This document shows positions 27,276-36,088 of a stretch of DNA of 64,000 nucleotides, in pieces. The DNA comes from Pseudomonas wadenswilerensis. GTDB lineage: Bacteria > Pseudomonadota > Gammaproteobacteria > Pseudomonadales > Pseudomonadaceae. Under the pieces are notes generated by a model. That model was not told where the DNA came from and ran no database searches. It worked only from the letters and a program-made list of their open reading frames with translations. A program made the translations under genes and the position numbers. The stretch covers positions 186,001 to 250,000 of the forward strand of contig NZ_UIDD01000005.1 in assembly GCF_900497695.1 (NCBI RefSeq), written 5' to 3'. Positions within the stretch are counted from its first letter, which is position 1, and the number at the start of each line of letters is the position of its first letter.

Positions 27276-27608
27276 ATGAGCAGCCAATACGAGGACATCA
27301 GCAGCACGGTCTTGCGTCGGATGAAAGAAGGGGGGTTCAACTTCGCGCAGATTCATCCCATCGAGTTTTATGCGGTATTTCCGGACGAGGCACGGGCGCG
27401 GCGAGCGGCAGGAAAGTTTCGCGGCGAATCACTCAGTGCCCAAGTGCATGAGCGCGATGATGGCGCCTGGCATCTGGAACTGAGCAAGGTGATGTTTGCA
27501 ACCTATGGCGGTATCGGCGAATTCGAACAGGATTTCGAGGCGGTGATTGCCCCGCTGGGTGGAGAAATAGAAGGCTGGGGCGTCAAGCAGGAGCGTCAGC
27601 TGGCCTGA
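27276..27608 (+). CDS. RraB family ribonuclease E inhibitor
   Basis: A 110-residue protein matching the RraB/DUF695-like fold: KEGGFNFAQIHPIEFYAVFPDEA, the EARARRAAGKF helix, then a DGAWHLELSKVMFATYGGIGEFEQ second ferredoxin-like half. RraB of E. coli binds RNase E and alters mRNA decay. The acidic Asp/Glu-rich tail of enterobacterial RraB is missing, so binding to RNase E is inferred from the fold only. GAGGAGG precedes the ATG. Confidence 0.75.
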   Translation: MSSQYEDISSTVLRRMKEGGFNFAQIHPIEFYAVFPDEARARRAAGKFRGESLSAQVHERDDGAWHLELSKVMFATYGGIGEFEQDFEAVIAPLGGEIEGWGVKQERQLA

Positions 27609-27817
27609 TCAAACGGTCCCACAGGGCGGCTCTGGCCGTCTGCCGTGGGCCGCTCGGCGCTTCGCAATGAAGCGCTGCCGTCAAAGCAACCGGGGCGGTT
27701 GCACAGATCTGGTGCGGCCGTTCTTCGCTTAAAACGCAACTTATTGAATAACAAGGAATTATGCCGCTGGCACGGGGCTTGCGATGGCTCGGGTGCACGG
27801 GTGACAAGGAGTTCGGC

Positions 27818-29227
27818 ATGATCCGCACCTTTTATGACGAAATGTACGCCGCTGACGGCCAGGTCCGTCCGCACTACCGGGAGTTCGCCCGCTGGCTGGC
27901 CGAAACCCCGCCGGAACTGCTGGCCCAGCGTCGACGTGAAGCCGACCTGCTGTTCCACCGCGCCGGCATTACCTTCACCCTCTATGGCGACGAGCAGGGC
28001 ACCGAGCGCCTGATTCCTTTCGATACCATCCCACGCAGCATCCCGGCCAGTGAATGGCGGGTGGTGGAGCGTGGCTGCATTCAGCGGGTGAAGGCGCTGA
28101 ACCTGTTTCTCGCCGACCTGTACCACGACCAGCGCATCATCCGCGCCGGGATCATCCCGGCCGAGCAGGTCCTGGCCAACGACCAGTACCAGCTGGCGAT
28201 GCAGGGCCTGGACCTGCACCGCAACATCTATTCGCATATTTCCGGGGTCGACCTGGTGCGTGACAGCGATGGCAGCTATTACGTGCTCGAAGACAACCTG
28301 CGTACCCCCAGCGGCGTCAGCTACATGCTCGAAGACCGCAAGATGATGATGCGCTTGTTCCCCGAGCTGTTTGCCGCCCAGCGCATCGCCCCCATCGATC
28401 ATTACCCCAACCTGTTGCTCGATACCCTCAAGAGTTCCAGCCCGCTGGATAACCCCAGCGTGGTGGTGCTGACGCCCGGGCGTTTCAACAGCGCGTTCTT
28501 CGAGCACGCCTTCCTCGCCCGCGAGATGGGCGTCGAGCTGGTCGAGGGCGCCGACCTGTTCGTGCGGGATGAGCGGGTGTTCATGCGCACCACCGATGGT
28601 CCCAAGGCGGTGGATGTGATCTACCGGCGCCTGGACGATGCCTTCCTCGACCCGCTGGCGTTCAACCCCGATTCGATGCTTGGTGTGCCCGGGCTGCTGG
28701 CGGCCTATCGCTGTGGCAACGTGGTGCTGGCCAATGCCATTGGCACTGGCGTGGCCGACGACAAGTCGATCTACCCCTATGTCACCGACATGATCCGCTT
28801 TTATCTCGACGAGGAGCCGATCCTGAAGAACGTGCCGACCTGGCAGTGCCGCAAACCTGAAGAACTTTCCCACGTGCTGGCGCACCTGCCGGAACTGGTG
28901 GTCAAGGAAACCCAGGGTTCCGGCGGCTACGGCATGCTGGTCGGTCCGGCGGCCACCCGTGCCGAGATCGAGGCGTTTGCCGCACGGATCAAGGCCCGGC
29001 CGGCGGCCTACATCGCCCAGCCAACGCTGTCGCTGTCGACCTGCCCGACCTTTGTCGAGAACGGCATTGCCCCGCGGCATATCGACCTGCGGCCTTTCGT
29101 GCTGTCCGGGCGCGAGACCCGGGTGGTGCCTGGCGGCCTGACCCGGGTCGCCCTGCGTGAAGGTTCGCTGGTGGTCAACTCGTCCCAGGGCGGCGGTACC
29201 AAGGACACCTGGGTGGTTGAGGATTAA
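27818..29227 (+). CDS. Circularly permuted type 2 ATP-grasp protein
   Basis: A 469-residue enzyme of the DUF404/DUF407 circularly permuted ATP-grasp family. Recognisable stretches are MIRTFYDEMYAADGQVRPHY at the start, the SHISGVDLVRDSDGSYYVLE region with EDNLRTPSGVSYML near residue 160, and the end VNSSQGGGTKDTWV. ATP-grasp enzymes form amide bonds through acyl-phosphates. AAGGAG precedes the ATG at 27818. It is first in a tight three-gene operon with an alpha-E protein (4 bp later) and a transglutaminase-like protein, a set predicted to make or modify a peptide. The substrate is unknown. Confidence 0.88.
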   Translation: MIRTFYDEMYAADGQVRPHYREFARWLAETPPELLAQRRREADLLFHRAGITFTLYGDEQGTERLIPFDTIPRSIPASEWRVVERGCIQRVKALNLFLADLYHDQRIIRAGIIPAEQVLANDQYQLAMQGLDLHRNIYSHISGVDLVRDSDGSYYVLEDNLRTPSGVSYMLEDRKMMMRLFPELFAAQRIAPIDHYPNLLLDTLKSSSPLDNPSVVVLTPGRFNSAFFEHAFLAREMGVELVEGADLFVRDERVFMRTTDGPKAVDVIYRRLDDAFLDPLAFNPDSMLGVPGLLAAYRCGNVVLANAIGTGVADDKSIYPYVTDMIRFYLDEEPILKNVPTWQCRKPEELSHVLAHLPELVVKETQGSGGYGMLVGPAATRAEIEAFAARIKARPAAYIAQPTLSLSTCPTFVENGIAPRHIDLRPFVLSGRETRVVPGGLTRVALREGSLVVNSSQGGGTKDTWVVED

Positions 29228-29230
29228 GTC

Positions 29231-30181
29231 ATGTTGAGTAGAACTGCCTCCGATTTGTACTGGATGTCGCGTTACCTGGAGCGGGCGGAAAACCTCGCAC
29301 GGATGCTCGATGTCAGCTATTCGCTGTCGCTGATGCCGCAGGACGGCCGCGGCGACGGCCTGGATGAAATGGCCATGCCGCTGCTGATCACCGGCACCCT
29401 CGACGATTACCTGGAGCGCCACGGCCAGTTGCATGCCGAGCGCCTGCTGCACTTCTTTGCCCTGGACCCGGAAAACCCGGCGAGCATCTACAGTTGCCTC
29501 GGCGCCGCGCGGGCCAGTGCCCATGCAGTACGTGGGCGGATTACCGCCGACATGTGGGAAAACATCAACGCCACCTGGCTCGAGATTCGCGGTATTGCCG
29601 AGCAGGGCCTGGGCCGCTATGGCATGAGCCGTTTCTGCGAGTGGATCAAGGAACGCTCGCACCTGTTCCGGGGGGCCACCTACGGCACCATCATGCGCAA
29701 CGACGCCTTTCGCTTCATTCGCCTGGGCACCTTCATCGAGCGTGCCGACAACACCCTGCGCCTGCTCGATGCCCGCTACGAAATGCTCGGCGACGAGGCC
29801 GAGGCGGTCAGCGACAGTTCGGCGCGGGGTTACTACCAATGGAGCGCCTTGCTGCGTGCGCTGTCGTCGTTCGAGGCCTACACCGAGATCTACCGTGATG
29901 CACCGGCCGCCCGCCATGTTGCCGAGCTGCTGCTGTTGCGCGCCGACGTGCCGCGCTCGCTGCGTGCCTGCACCGAGGAAATCGACCTGATCCTCGCCAG
30001 CCTGCCCGGTGGCAACGGCCGCCCGGCCCAGCGCCTGGCCGCCGAGGTGGACGCACGCCTGCGCTACACCTCGATTGATGAAATCCTCGCCGAGGGCCTG
30101 CACCCCTGGTTGACCCATTACATTCCGCTGGTGCGTGAGTTGGGTAATGCCATTCACAGTGCCTACCTGGAGGCCGTATGA
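29231..30181 (+). CDS. Alpha-E domain protein
   Basis: A 316-residue, almost wholly helical protein of the alpha-E family (DUF403). It begins MLSRTASDLYWMSRYLERAE, contains FIRLGTFIERADNTLRLLD near residue 165 and ends with another helical bundle. These proteins carry conserved Glu/Arg helices and always travel with circularly permuted ATP-grasp enzymes; their biochemical role is unknown. The ribosome-binding GAGGA overlaps the end of the upstream gene, and the stop overlaps the next start (ATGA), showing translational coupling. Confidence 0.87.
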   Translation: MLSRTASDLYWMSRYLERAENLARMLDVSYSLSLMPQDGRGDGLDEMAMPLLITGTLDDYLERHGQLHAERLLHFFALDPENPASIYSCLGAARASAHAVRGRITADMWENINATWLEIRGIAEQGLGRYGMSRFCEWIKERSHLFRGATYGTIMRNDAFRFIRLGTFIERADNTLRLLDARYEMLGDEAEAVSDSSARGYYQWSALLRALSSFEAYTEIYRDAPAARHVAELLLLRADVPRSLRACTEEIDLILASLPGGNGRPAQRLAAEVDARLRYTSIDEILAEGLHPWLTHYIPLVRELGNAIHSAYLEAV

Positions 30182-30975
30182 GACTGACCATTAGCCACGA
30201 AACCGCCTACCACTACGAAGACCAGGTTCGCGCCAGCATCCAGTACCTGCGCCTGACTCCCCACGACAGCGAGCGCCAGCAGGTGCTCAGTTGGCAGCTG
30301 GACCTGCCGCGGCCGGTGCGGGCGCAACTGGACCCGTTCGGCAACATCCTGCATGTGCTGAGCCTGGAGGAGCCGCATTCGGACCTGGTCATCGGCGCTC
30401 GCGGGCTGGTGGACATCGATGAACGCCGTGAGGCTGAACACGAACTGCAATCGCCGCTGCCGTTCCTGCGCTTCACCCGTCTGACCGAGGCCGACGAAGC
30501 GCTGCGCGCCTTCGCCAGCCAGCAATGCCGCAAGCGGCGTGACCGCTCGGCGTTGATCGAATTGATGAATGCCTTGAATCAGCGCATGGCCTACCGGCCC
30601 GGCAGTACCGCTGTAGACACCAGTGCAGCACAGGCTTTCGCCGGCGGGGCAGGGGTCTGCCAGGATCACACCCATGCCTTTCTGGCGTGCGTGCGCAGCC
30701 TGGGTGTACCGGCGCGTTACGTGTCCGGCTACCTGTTCGACAGCAACAGCCAGCAAATGGCCAGCCACGCCTGGGCCGAAGCCTGGCTGGAGGATGCCTG
30801 GTACAGCTTTGATGTCACCAACCAACTGGCCCGGCCCGAACGGCACCTGAAGCTGGCGGTGGGCCTGGACTACCTGGATGCCTGTCCGGTGCGCGGCATG
30901 CGCCGGGGCGGCGGTTTCGAGCAAATGCACGCCAAGGTGCTGGTGACCCCGACCCTCAACGCCCAGCAGCAGTGA
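30178..30975 (+). CDS. Transglutaminase-like cysteine protease family protein
   Basis: A 265-residue cytosolic protein. An N-terminal beta domain (about 1-80, LTISHETAYHYEDQV) precedes a transglutaminase-like papain-fold domain with the complete triad: Cys161 in GAGVCQDHTHAF, His197 in ASHAWAEAWL and Asp212 in FDVTNQ. In the ATP-grasp/alpha-E operons it is predicted to cleave or transfer the peptide product. The start overlaps the alpha-E stop by 4 bp. No signal peptide is visible. Confidence 0.88.
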   Translation: MRLTISHETAYHYEDQVRASIQYLRLTPHDSERQQVLSWQLDLPRPVRAQLDPFGNILHVLSLEEPHSDLVIGARGLVDIDERREAEHELQSPLPFLRFTRLTEADEALRAFASQQCRKRRDRSALIELMNALNQRMAYRPGSTAVDTSAAQAFAGGAGVCQDHTHAFLACVRSLGVPARYVSGYLFDSNSQQMASHAWAEAWLEDAWYSFDVTNQLARPERHLKLAVGLDYLDACPVRGMRRGGGFEQMHAKVLVTPTLNAQQQ

Positions 30976-30978
30976 GCC

Positions 30979-31779
30979 TCAGGGTTTGCGCGTGGCCATG
31001 TGGCTCAGGTACGCAAGCAGCGCGTCCAGCTCGCCGTCGCTGATGACCGCTTCGGTAAACCCGGGCATCTTCGCCTGGGGCCACTGGCGCAGGCTTTGCG
31101 GGTCACGGATATAGCGCTGGAGAAAATCGGCCTGGAAGTACTCGGTCGGGTTGTGCGGCAGGTTCAGGTCCGGTCCGAACTGGGCGTCACCGGCGCCGTT
31201 GAGGCGATGGCAGGCCAGGCAGTTCTTCTGGAACACGGCAAAGCCTTGACTGATCGGGTCATTGGCCGCCAGGCCGGGCGCCGGGCGCATGGCCGGGAAG
31301 CGCTCGGCTACTGCGGCCAGGCGGCGAATGCTGGCAACCTGGAAAGGCCACTGCTCGGGGCTGATGCGCCCGGCTTGCGGGTTACTCCAGACCAGATAGA
31401 AGGGCCCGGCGCCGGGTTTGCCCTTGGCCAGTGGTGGCCAGGGCTGTGCGGGGTCTTCAATGGCCAGCCAGGCCCGGGCGGGACCGTCCTGGAGCAAAGG
31501 CGCGGCCGGCATCTCGGCGGCGAAGCCATCCAGCGCTACCGCTTGCAGGTGATCCTCAGCCTGGACACCCTGCAGCAAGGCAGCCAGCGGCACTGCGCGG
31601 TAATGCATGGTCCTTTTGTAGGAAACATCGTTGTCGATCTGAATGTCCTGCGCCAGCGGGTGTCTGAGTAACTCGGCGCTTTGCCATTGACGGCTGCCAG
31701 TGCCCAGGTCCAGGGTCAGTTGCGCCGCCTGCAGGGGCAGGCAGAGCAGGGCAAGCAGCAAGGTAAGGCAATGGCGCAT
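30979..31779 (-). CDS. Exported c-type cytochrome
   Basis: A 266-residue periplasmic protein with a signal peptide (1-19, LLALLCLPLQAA). The N-terminal half (about 20-150) resembles the oxidoreductase molybdopterin-type or 'sulfite oxidase-like' beta domain without cofactor residues that I can identify. The C-terminal half is a class I cytochrome c with a CLACH haem site (Cys187, Cys190, His191) and the axial Met238 in QAKMPGF. It probably carries electrons to or from an unidentified partner. It is convergent with the transglutaminase gene, 3 bp apart. Confidence 0.8.
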   Translation of the reverse strand: MRHCLTLLLALLCLPLQAAQLTLDLGTGSRQWQSAELLRHPLAQDIQIDNDVSYKRTMHYRAVPLAALLQGVQAEDHLQAVALDGFAAEMPAAPLLQDGPARAWLAIEDPAQPWPPLAKGKPGAGPFYLVWSNPQAGRISPEQWPFQVASIRRLAAVAERFPAMRPAPGLAANDPISQGFAVFQKNCLACHRLNGAGDAQFGPDLNLPHNPTEYFQADFLQRYIRDPQSLRQWPQAKMPGFTEAVISDGELDALLAYLSHMATRKP

Positions 31780-31866
31780 GGGCAGTCTCCAACCATCAAG
31801 GTCGGCAGATTACCTGCACACAACCGGCTTGTGCCAGGCACAAACCATGGGAGGAGGGCATGTCGC

Positions 31867-31962
31867 TCAGCCGAACAGGCGTGAAAGGTTCGGCAGGATC
31901 AACAGCAGCGTGGTGGCGAAAAGAATGAGCCCGGCTTGACGTACTTTGTGTTGTTTGAACAT
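31867..31962 (-). CDS. 31-residue single-helix membrane protein
   Basis: The short frame begins ATG at 31962 and encodes MFKQHKVRQAGLILFATTLL, then LLILPNLSRLFG. It has a basic N-terminus followed by one hydrophobic helix, the usual shape of bacterial small membrane proteins. AAGGCGG lies 6-12 bp upstream. It was missed by length-limited gene calling. The hydrophobic pattern and ribosome-binding site support it, but homology is not proven. It is 87 bp upstream of the cytochrome gene on the same strand. Confidence 0.5.
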   Translation of the reverse strand: MFKQHKVRQAGLILFATTLLLILPNLSRLFG

Positions 31963-32327
31963 GGCTGACCGCCTTTTTGTTGTTATTCCTGAGTGCCCAG
32001 AGGCTTCCTTGTCATTGATCTGGCGAACATGATTTGACGCAGCGAAGCATTAAGACGCGAACCGTTGCTAATGGGTATACAGCTAACCTTAGGGTCAACG
32101 TCACCCGTGTTTTAGAACGCTTTAATCTGTACTTATTCAGTTACAAGTTGTTTTGGCTATGAGGCCTTTGGCCATCCTGCAGCATTCCCCTTGCTAGACG
32201 CTTGCAGCACATCAGCAAGTGGATCCACAACTGATGACCGTTCGTCCGAGCATCATACTTGCCTGCGCGCCTTATTCGGGGCAGGCTTTACGGGGCAATC
32301 CCGCCTTTGTCGTTCAGGACTATTTAT
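31963..32327. other. Intergenic region between the small membrane protein and the amidotransferase
   Basis: About 365 bp with lower GC than the surroundings and no convincing frame. It presumably carries the promoters of the two divergent genes (TATACAGCTAACCTTAG near 32078, TAATCTGTACTTATTC near 32124). No clear operator or RNA structure was recognised. Confidence 0.4.
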
Positions 32328-33056
32328 ATGTCGCTACGCATCTGCATCCTGGAAACCGACGTCCTGCGACCGGAGCTGGTCGAGCAGTATCAGGGCTACG
32401 GACGGATGTTCGAGCAGCTGTTCAGCCGCCAGCCAATCGCCGCCGAGTTTCGCGTCTACAACGTGTTGAACGACGAGTACCCCGATGATGACCAGGTGTT
32501 CGATGCCTACCTGGTCACTGGCAGCAAGGCCGACTCGTTCGGTGATGATCCGTGGATTCAGAAGCTCAAGACGTTCCTGTTGGAGCGCTACCAGCGTGGC
32601 GACAAATTACTCGGCGTTTGTTTTGGTCATCAGTTGCTGGCGCTGCTGCTGGGCGGCAAGAGCGAGCGCGCGCACCAGGGCTGGGGGGTGGGTACCCACC
32701 GTTATGTGATGAACGCCAAGGCACCGTGGATGAGCCCACAGGTTGAAGAACTGACCCTGCTGATCAGCCATCAGGACCAGGTCACCCGCTTGCCGGAAAA
32801 CGCCACGGTGATTGCCTCCAGCGATTTCTGTCCCAACGCGGCCTATCACATCGGTGACCAGGTGCTGTGCTTCCAGGGCCACCCGGAATTCATTCACGAC
32901 TATTCGCGGGCGCTGCTCGAGCTGCGCCAGCACAACCTTGGCCAGGAGGTGTACCGCAAGGGCATCGACAGCCTGGCGCACGAGCACCAGGGCAGCACGG
33001 TGGCCGAATGGATGATGCGCTTTGTGGCGCACAAACCTCAGGGCAGCTCGGCCTGA
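32328..33056 (+). CDS. Class I glutamine amidotransferase-like protein
   Basis: A 242-residue stand-alone glutamine amidotransferase-fold protein resembling the GuaA N-terminal branch. The nucleophile is Cys98 in LLGVCFGHQ and the His is in CFQGHPEF near residue 185. The E of the triad follows as GHPEFIHDY. Family members hydrolyse glutamine or gamma-glutamyl compounds (for example PuuD-type or gamma-glutamyl hydrolases), but no synthetase partner lies nearby. The ATG at 32328 (MSLRICILETDVL) begins the first strand; earlier in-frame starts add residues without pattern. Confidence 0.82.
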   Translation: MSLRICILETDVLRPELVEQYQGYGRMFEQLFSRQPIAAEFRVYNVLNDEYPDDDQVFDAYLVTGSKADSFGDDPWIQKLKTFLLERYQRGDKLLGVCFGHQLLALLLGGKSERAHQGWGVGTHRYVMNAKAPWMSPQVEELTLLISHQDQVTRLPENATVIASSDFCPNAAYHIGDQVLCFQGHPEFIHDYSRALLELRQHNLGQEVYRKGIDSLAHEHQGSTVAEWMMRFVAHKPQGSSA

Positions 33057-33065
33057 GGCCTGCCG

Positions 33066-34037
33066 TTACAGCCAGCCGGAGCGCTTGAAGCTGGCATACA
33101 GCGCCGTGCAGCCCACGGCGATCCCGCCCAGCACGGCAAAGTAGCCGTAATGCCAGGTCAGTTCCGGCATGTTCTGGAAGTTCATCCCGTAGATCCCCGC
33201 CACCGCCGTGGGAAATGCCAGGATCGCCGCCCAGGCGGCGAACTTGCGCTGCACGATGCTCTGGCGTGACGACTCCAGCAACATGCCGATCTCGATGGTC
33301 TGGCTGGCGATATCGCGAATCCCGGCCAGGTCTTCCATCTGTCGGGTGACGTGGATCTGCACATCGCGAAAATACGGGCGCATGTTCTTGTCGATGAAGG
33401 GGAAGGTCAGGCGCTGCAGCTCTTCGCTGACCTCGACCATCGGTGCCACGTAGCGGCGCAGGCGCAGGATGTCGCGGCGCAGGCTGTGGATGCGCTGGAT
33501 GTCCTCTTCCTTGAGCGAACCGCTGAGCACGCTTTGCTCCAGCTCCTCGATCTCGCCATGAATGGCTTCGCTGACCGGTTGGTAGTTCTCGGTGACGAAG
33601 TCGAGCAGGGCGTAGAGCACGAAGTCCTCACCGTGTTCGAGCAGCAGCGGCCGCGCTTCGCAGCGCTGGCGCACCAGGGCATAGGATTTCGAGTGACCGT
33701 TACGCGCGGTGATGATGTAGCCATTGCCGGCGAAGATATGGGTTTCGATGAACTCCAGTTTGCCTTCGTGGCGCACCGGCGAGTAGGTGACGATGAACAG
33801 GGCGTCGCCGAAGGTCTCGAGCTTGGGCCGGCTGTGCTTTTCCAGCGCGTCCTCGATGGCCAGTTCATGCAGGTTGAACTGGCGCTGCAGGTTGGCCAGC
33901 TCCTGGGCGTTGGGCTCTTCCAGGCCGATCCAGACGAAATGACCGGGTTTGCTTGCCCATTGGCTGCCTTCATCGAGGCTGATATTGGTGACTTTTCTGC
34001 CGGCGCTGTACACCGCCGCCGCAACGACTCGACCCAT
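33066..34037 (-). CDS. corA: Magnesium/cobalt transporter CorA
   Basis: A 323-residue CorA family channel: a large cytosolic N-terminal funnel, a long stalk helix and two C-terminal transmembrane helices. The pore signature YGMNFQNMPEL lies between the helices near residue 285 and the basic tail (FKRSGWL) follows TM2. It conducts Mg2+, with Co2+ and Ni2+ also possible. It is convergent with the amidotransferase gene. No riboswitch was recognised in the short leader upstream. Confidence 0.92.
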   Translation of the reverse strand: MGRVVAAAVYSAGRKVTNISLDEGSQWASKPGHFVWIGLEEPNAQELANLQRQFNLHELAIEDALEKHSRPKLETFGDALFIVTYSPVRHEGKLEFIETHIFAGNGYIITARNGHSKSYALVRQRCEARPLLLEHGEDFVLYALLDFVTENYQPVSEAIHGEIEELEQSVLSGSLKEEDIQRIHSLRRDILRLRRYVAPMVEVSEELQRLTFPFIDKNMRPYFRDVQIHVTRQMEDLAGIRDIASQTIEIGMLLESSRQSIVQRKFAAWAAILAFPTAVAGIYGMNFQNMPELTWHYGYFAVLGGIAVGCTALYASFKRSGWL

Positions 34038-34102
34038 GGTTGTCCACTTCTTCTGTTAACCGTGCCAGTAGCTTGGTCTGACCGGCACGATTCGGCAACC
34101 GT

Positions 34103-34825
34103 TCACGCCTGGGCCAGTTCACCTTCCATGCGATCGATGCAGTGTTGCATCTGCAGGCGGCACTGCTCGGCCAGGGCCGGCACATCCTGCTGGGTCAGGC
34201 CGCTGGTGGCGATCGGCGCCAGCGAACGGATGATCACCTTGCTGCGACGCCAGCCGTTGAGCTTAAGACGGCTGGCATAGCGGCTGACGCACACCGGCAC
34301 GATCGGCACACCCGCCTCGACGGCCATGTGGAAGGCCCCCTTCTTGAAGGTGATCAGGTGCTCGCCGGCATTGCGCGTGCCTTCGGGGAACACCCAGATC
34401 GAGGTGTCGTCTTCGCTCAGGGTGCGGGTGGTGGTCTGCATTGCCCGGCGCGCCTGGTAGGCGTTGCCGCGGTCGACCAGCACGTTGCCGCCCAGCCAGA
34501 ACAACTGGCCGAACAGGGGGACCCATTTCAGGCTCTTTTTGCCGATGCACACGGTGCGCCGCGGCACCACATGACCCAGCACGAACAGGTCGTAGTTGGA
34601 CTGGTGGTTGGCGATGATCACGCAGCCCGGCGGCTGATCGAACAGTGGGCCGACCTCGGCCTTGATCTCGAGGCGCATCAGCCAGGTGGCGGGCAGCCCA
34701 TAAAGGCGTGCACAGATTCGGCTGTTGTCCGGGTTGAACGGTCGGCACAAGCCAACCAGCACACCGAGAACACCGGCCAGGAGAAAATGCAGCCCCAACA
34801 GGAACATGCGGATAATAAAAAGCAT
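34103..34825 (-). CDS. 1-acylglycerol-3-phosphate O-acyltransferase (PlsC family)
   Basis: A 240-residue membrane acyltransferase converting lysophosphatidate to phosphatidate, or a relative. The N-terminal hydrophobic helix is followed by the NHQSNYD motif (His-x4-Asp catalytic dyad) near residue 75, the VDRGN region and FPEGTRNAGE, the acceptor-binding motif, near residue 145. The ATG at 34825 (MLFIIRMFLLGLHFLL) is preferred over an upstream TTG in the same frame. Pseudomonads carry several PlsC paralogues, so a specialised role is possible. Confidence 0.88.
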   Translation of the reverse strand: MLFIIRMFLLGLHFLLAGVLGVLVGLCRPFNPDNSRICARLYGLPATWLMRLEIKAEVGPLFDQPPGCVIIANHQSNYDLFVLGHVVPRRTVCIGKKSLKWVPLFGQLFWLGGNVLVDRGNAYQARRAMQTTTRTLSEDDTSIWVFPEGTRNAGEHLITFKKGAFHMAVEAGVPIVPVCVSRYASRLKLNGWRRSKVIIRSLAPIATSGLTQQDVPALAEQCRLQMQHCIDRMEGELAQA

Positions 34826-34947
34826 CGTACGACTCACACCAGGCAAACGCGGCGCAGTGTACGGGTGTGCACTTCTATCGGCAAACGCTCATTGGGGCGG
34901 TGTAGGCCTGATTACACAAATAGTTGCAATCAGGCCTTGGTAGGGGG

Positions 34948-35637
34948 TCAGCCCAGGTGTTCCTGGTCGCGGATGATGGCGTCGTCGAGGATGTCGAGCA
35001 GCGCTTTGCGCACTTTGAGCTTGGTGTGCTTGTGGGCGTTCATGTTGATCTTCTTCAACTGGCGGGCCGCTGTCAGCGCAGCTTCCTGCAGCTGTTCGAC
35101 CGGCACTACCTTGTCGAGGAAACCGGCGTCGACGGCGCTGGCCGGGTCGAACATCTCGGCATTGATCACCGAACGGTGGAACGCCGAGCGGCGCAGGCGA
35201 TCGCGGGCCAGTTCGATGCCGGCGTGGTGCATGGTCATGCCGATCTGCACTTCATTGAGGCCAATGCTGAACGGGCCTTCGACGCCGATGCGGTAGTCGG
35301 CCGAGAGCAGCAGGAATGCGCCTTTGGCCACCGCGTGGCCCGGGCAGGCAACGATGACCGGGAACGGGTGCGAGAGCATGCGTCGGGCCAGGGTGGAGCC
35401 TGCGGTGACCAGGCTGACGGCTTCTTTCGGGCCTGCGGTCATGACCTTCAGGTCGTAGCCGCCGGAGAGAATGCCCGGCTGGCCGGTGATGATTACCACC
35501 GCGCGGTCCTGCGCGGCCTGGTCGAGGGCGGCATTGAAGGCCTTGATGACGTCGGGCGAGATAGCGTTGACCTTGCCGTTGTTCAGGGTCAGGGTCGCAA
35601 TGCCGTCTTCGAGGTGGTAGGTAATCAGCTCACTCAT
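34948..35637 (-). CDS. Crotonase / enoyl-CoA hydratase family protein
   Basis: A 229-residue crotonase-fold protein. The oxyanion-hole strands are GQPGILSGGYDLK near residue 55 and HAVAKGAFLLLSADYRIG near residue 102. The two catalytic Glu residues of true enoyl-CoA hydratases are not clearly present at the second site (FSIGLNEVQIGMTM has Glu at the usual position), so the activity could be hydratase, isomerase or thioesterase. AAGGAA precedes the ATG. No beta-oxidation genes are adjacent. Confidence 0.82.
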   Translation of the reverse strand: MSELITYHLEDGIATLTLNNGKVNAISPDVIKAFNAALDQAAQDRAVVIITGQPGILSGGYDLKVMTAGPKEAVSLVTAGSTLARRMLSHPFPVIVACPGHAVAKGAFLLLSADYRIGVEGPFSIGLNEVQIGMTMHHAGIELARDRLRRSAFHRSVINAEMFDPASAVDAGFLDKVVPVEQLQEAALTAARQLKKINMNAHKHTKLKVRKALLDILDDAIIRDQEHLG

Positions 35638-35927
35638 GACAGGGTTCCTTAAGGGGGAGTGGGGCAGACGTTACTCAGGCAAGTGCCCGAGGTAAAGCGC
35701 TGTGACTGACTGACCGGTCAGCTTGCAGGTCCGCTTGCTCGTCCTGACGGGAGTGCGTTAATCCGGGCTGCCAAAGCACGCCAGAGAATGGCGGCTTTGC
35801 CCTCTGTGCCGGGGTTTTTTGATTAAATGGCTTAAGCGCATGAATATTCTGAAAAAAACCTTTGCCATCAGAACCTCTTTCGACTACATTAGCGCGCCTC
35901 GACAGGCTGAACTGCTTGGCGAGAACC
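35638..35927. other. Intergenic region upstream of tRNA-Ser
   Basis: No supported gene is seen. The tract contains an imperfect hairpin (AAAGCACGCC ... GGCGGCTTT, near 35775-35805) and the AT-rich stretch TTTTTTGATTAAATGG, then the tRNA promoter region. A long minus-strand open frame crosses this region and the tRNA, and is rejected. Confidence 0.4.
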
Positions 35928-36017
35928 GGTGAAGTGTCCGAGTGGCTGAAGGAGCACGCCTGGAAAGTGTGTATACAGGAAACTGTATCAAGGGTTCGAA
36001 TCCCTTCTTCACCGCCA
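35928..36017 (+). tRNA. tRNA-Ser (anticodon GGA)
   Basis: A complete 90-nt class II tRNA with encoded CCA. The acceptor stem is GGTGAAG paired with CTTCACC, and the discriminator is G. The anticodon stem CACGC/GTGTG closes the loop CTGGAAA with GGA at 35962-35964. A long variable arm (TGTATACAGGAAACTGTATCA region) and the T-arm GGGTTCGAATCCC are present. It is followed by a strong terminator, so it is a single-gene transcription unit. Confidence 0.96.
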
Positions 36018-36024
36018 CATCTAG

Positions 36025-36066
36025 AAAAGCCCCCGACCTGAACAAGGCCGGGGGCTTTTTGTTTTG
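36025..36066 (+). terminator. Intrinsic terminator of tRNA-Ser
   Basis: AAGCCCCCG and CGGGGGCTT form the stem around a loop containing ACCTGAACAAGG. T-rich sequence follows on the plus strand, and A residues precede it, so it may work in both directions. Confidence 0.85.
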
Positions 36067-36088
36067 CCCATGAAAAAGGATGTTTCAG

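Noticed and set aside
27596..30157. 853-codon minus-strand frame opposite the ATP-grasp/alpha-E genes
   Set aside because: Same antisense artefact; its composition is abnormal, and it covers two recognised genes and their start signals.
35928..36017. tRNA-Ser as attachment site of an integrated island
   Set aside because: The tRNA is followed by its own terminator and ordinary genes; there is no integrase nor a repeated tRNA 3' end nearby. The integrase scar is 25 kb away.
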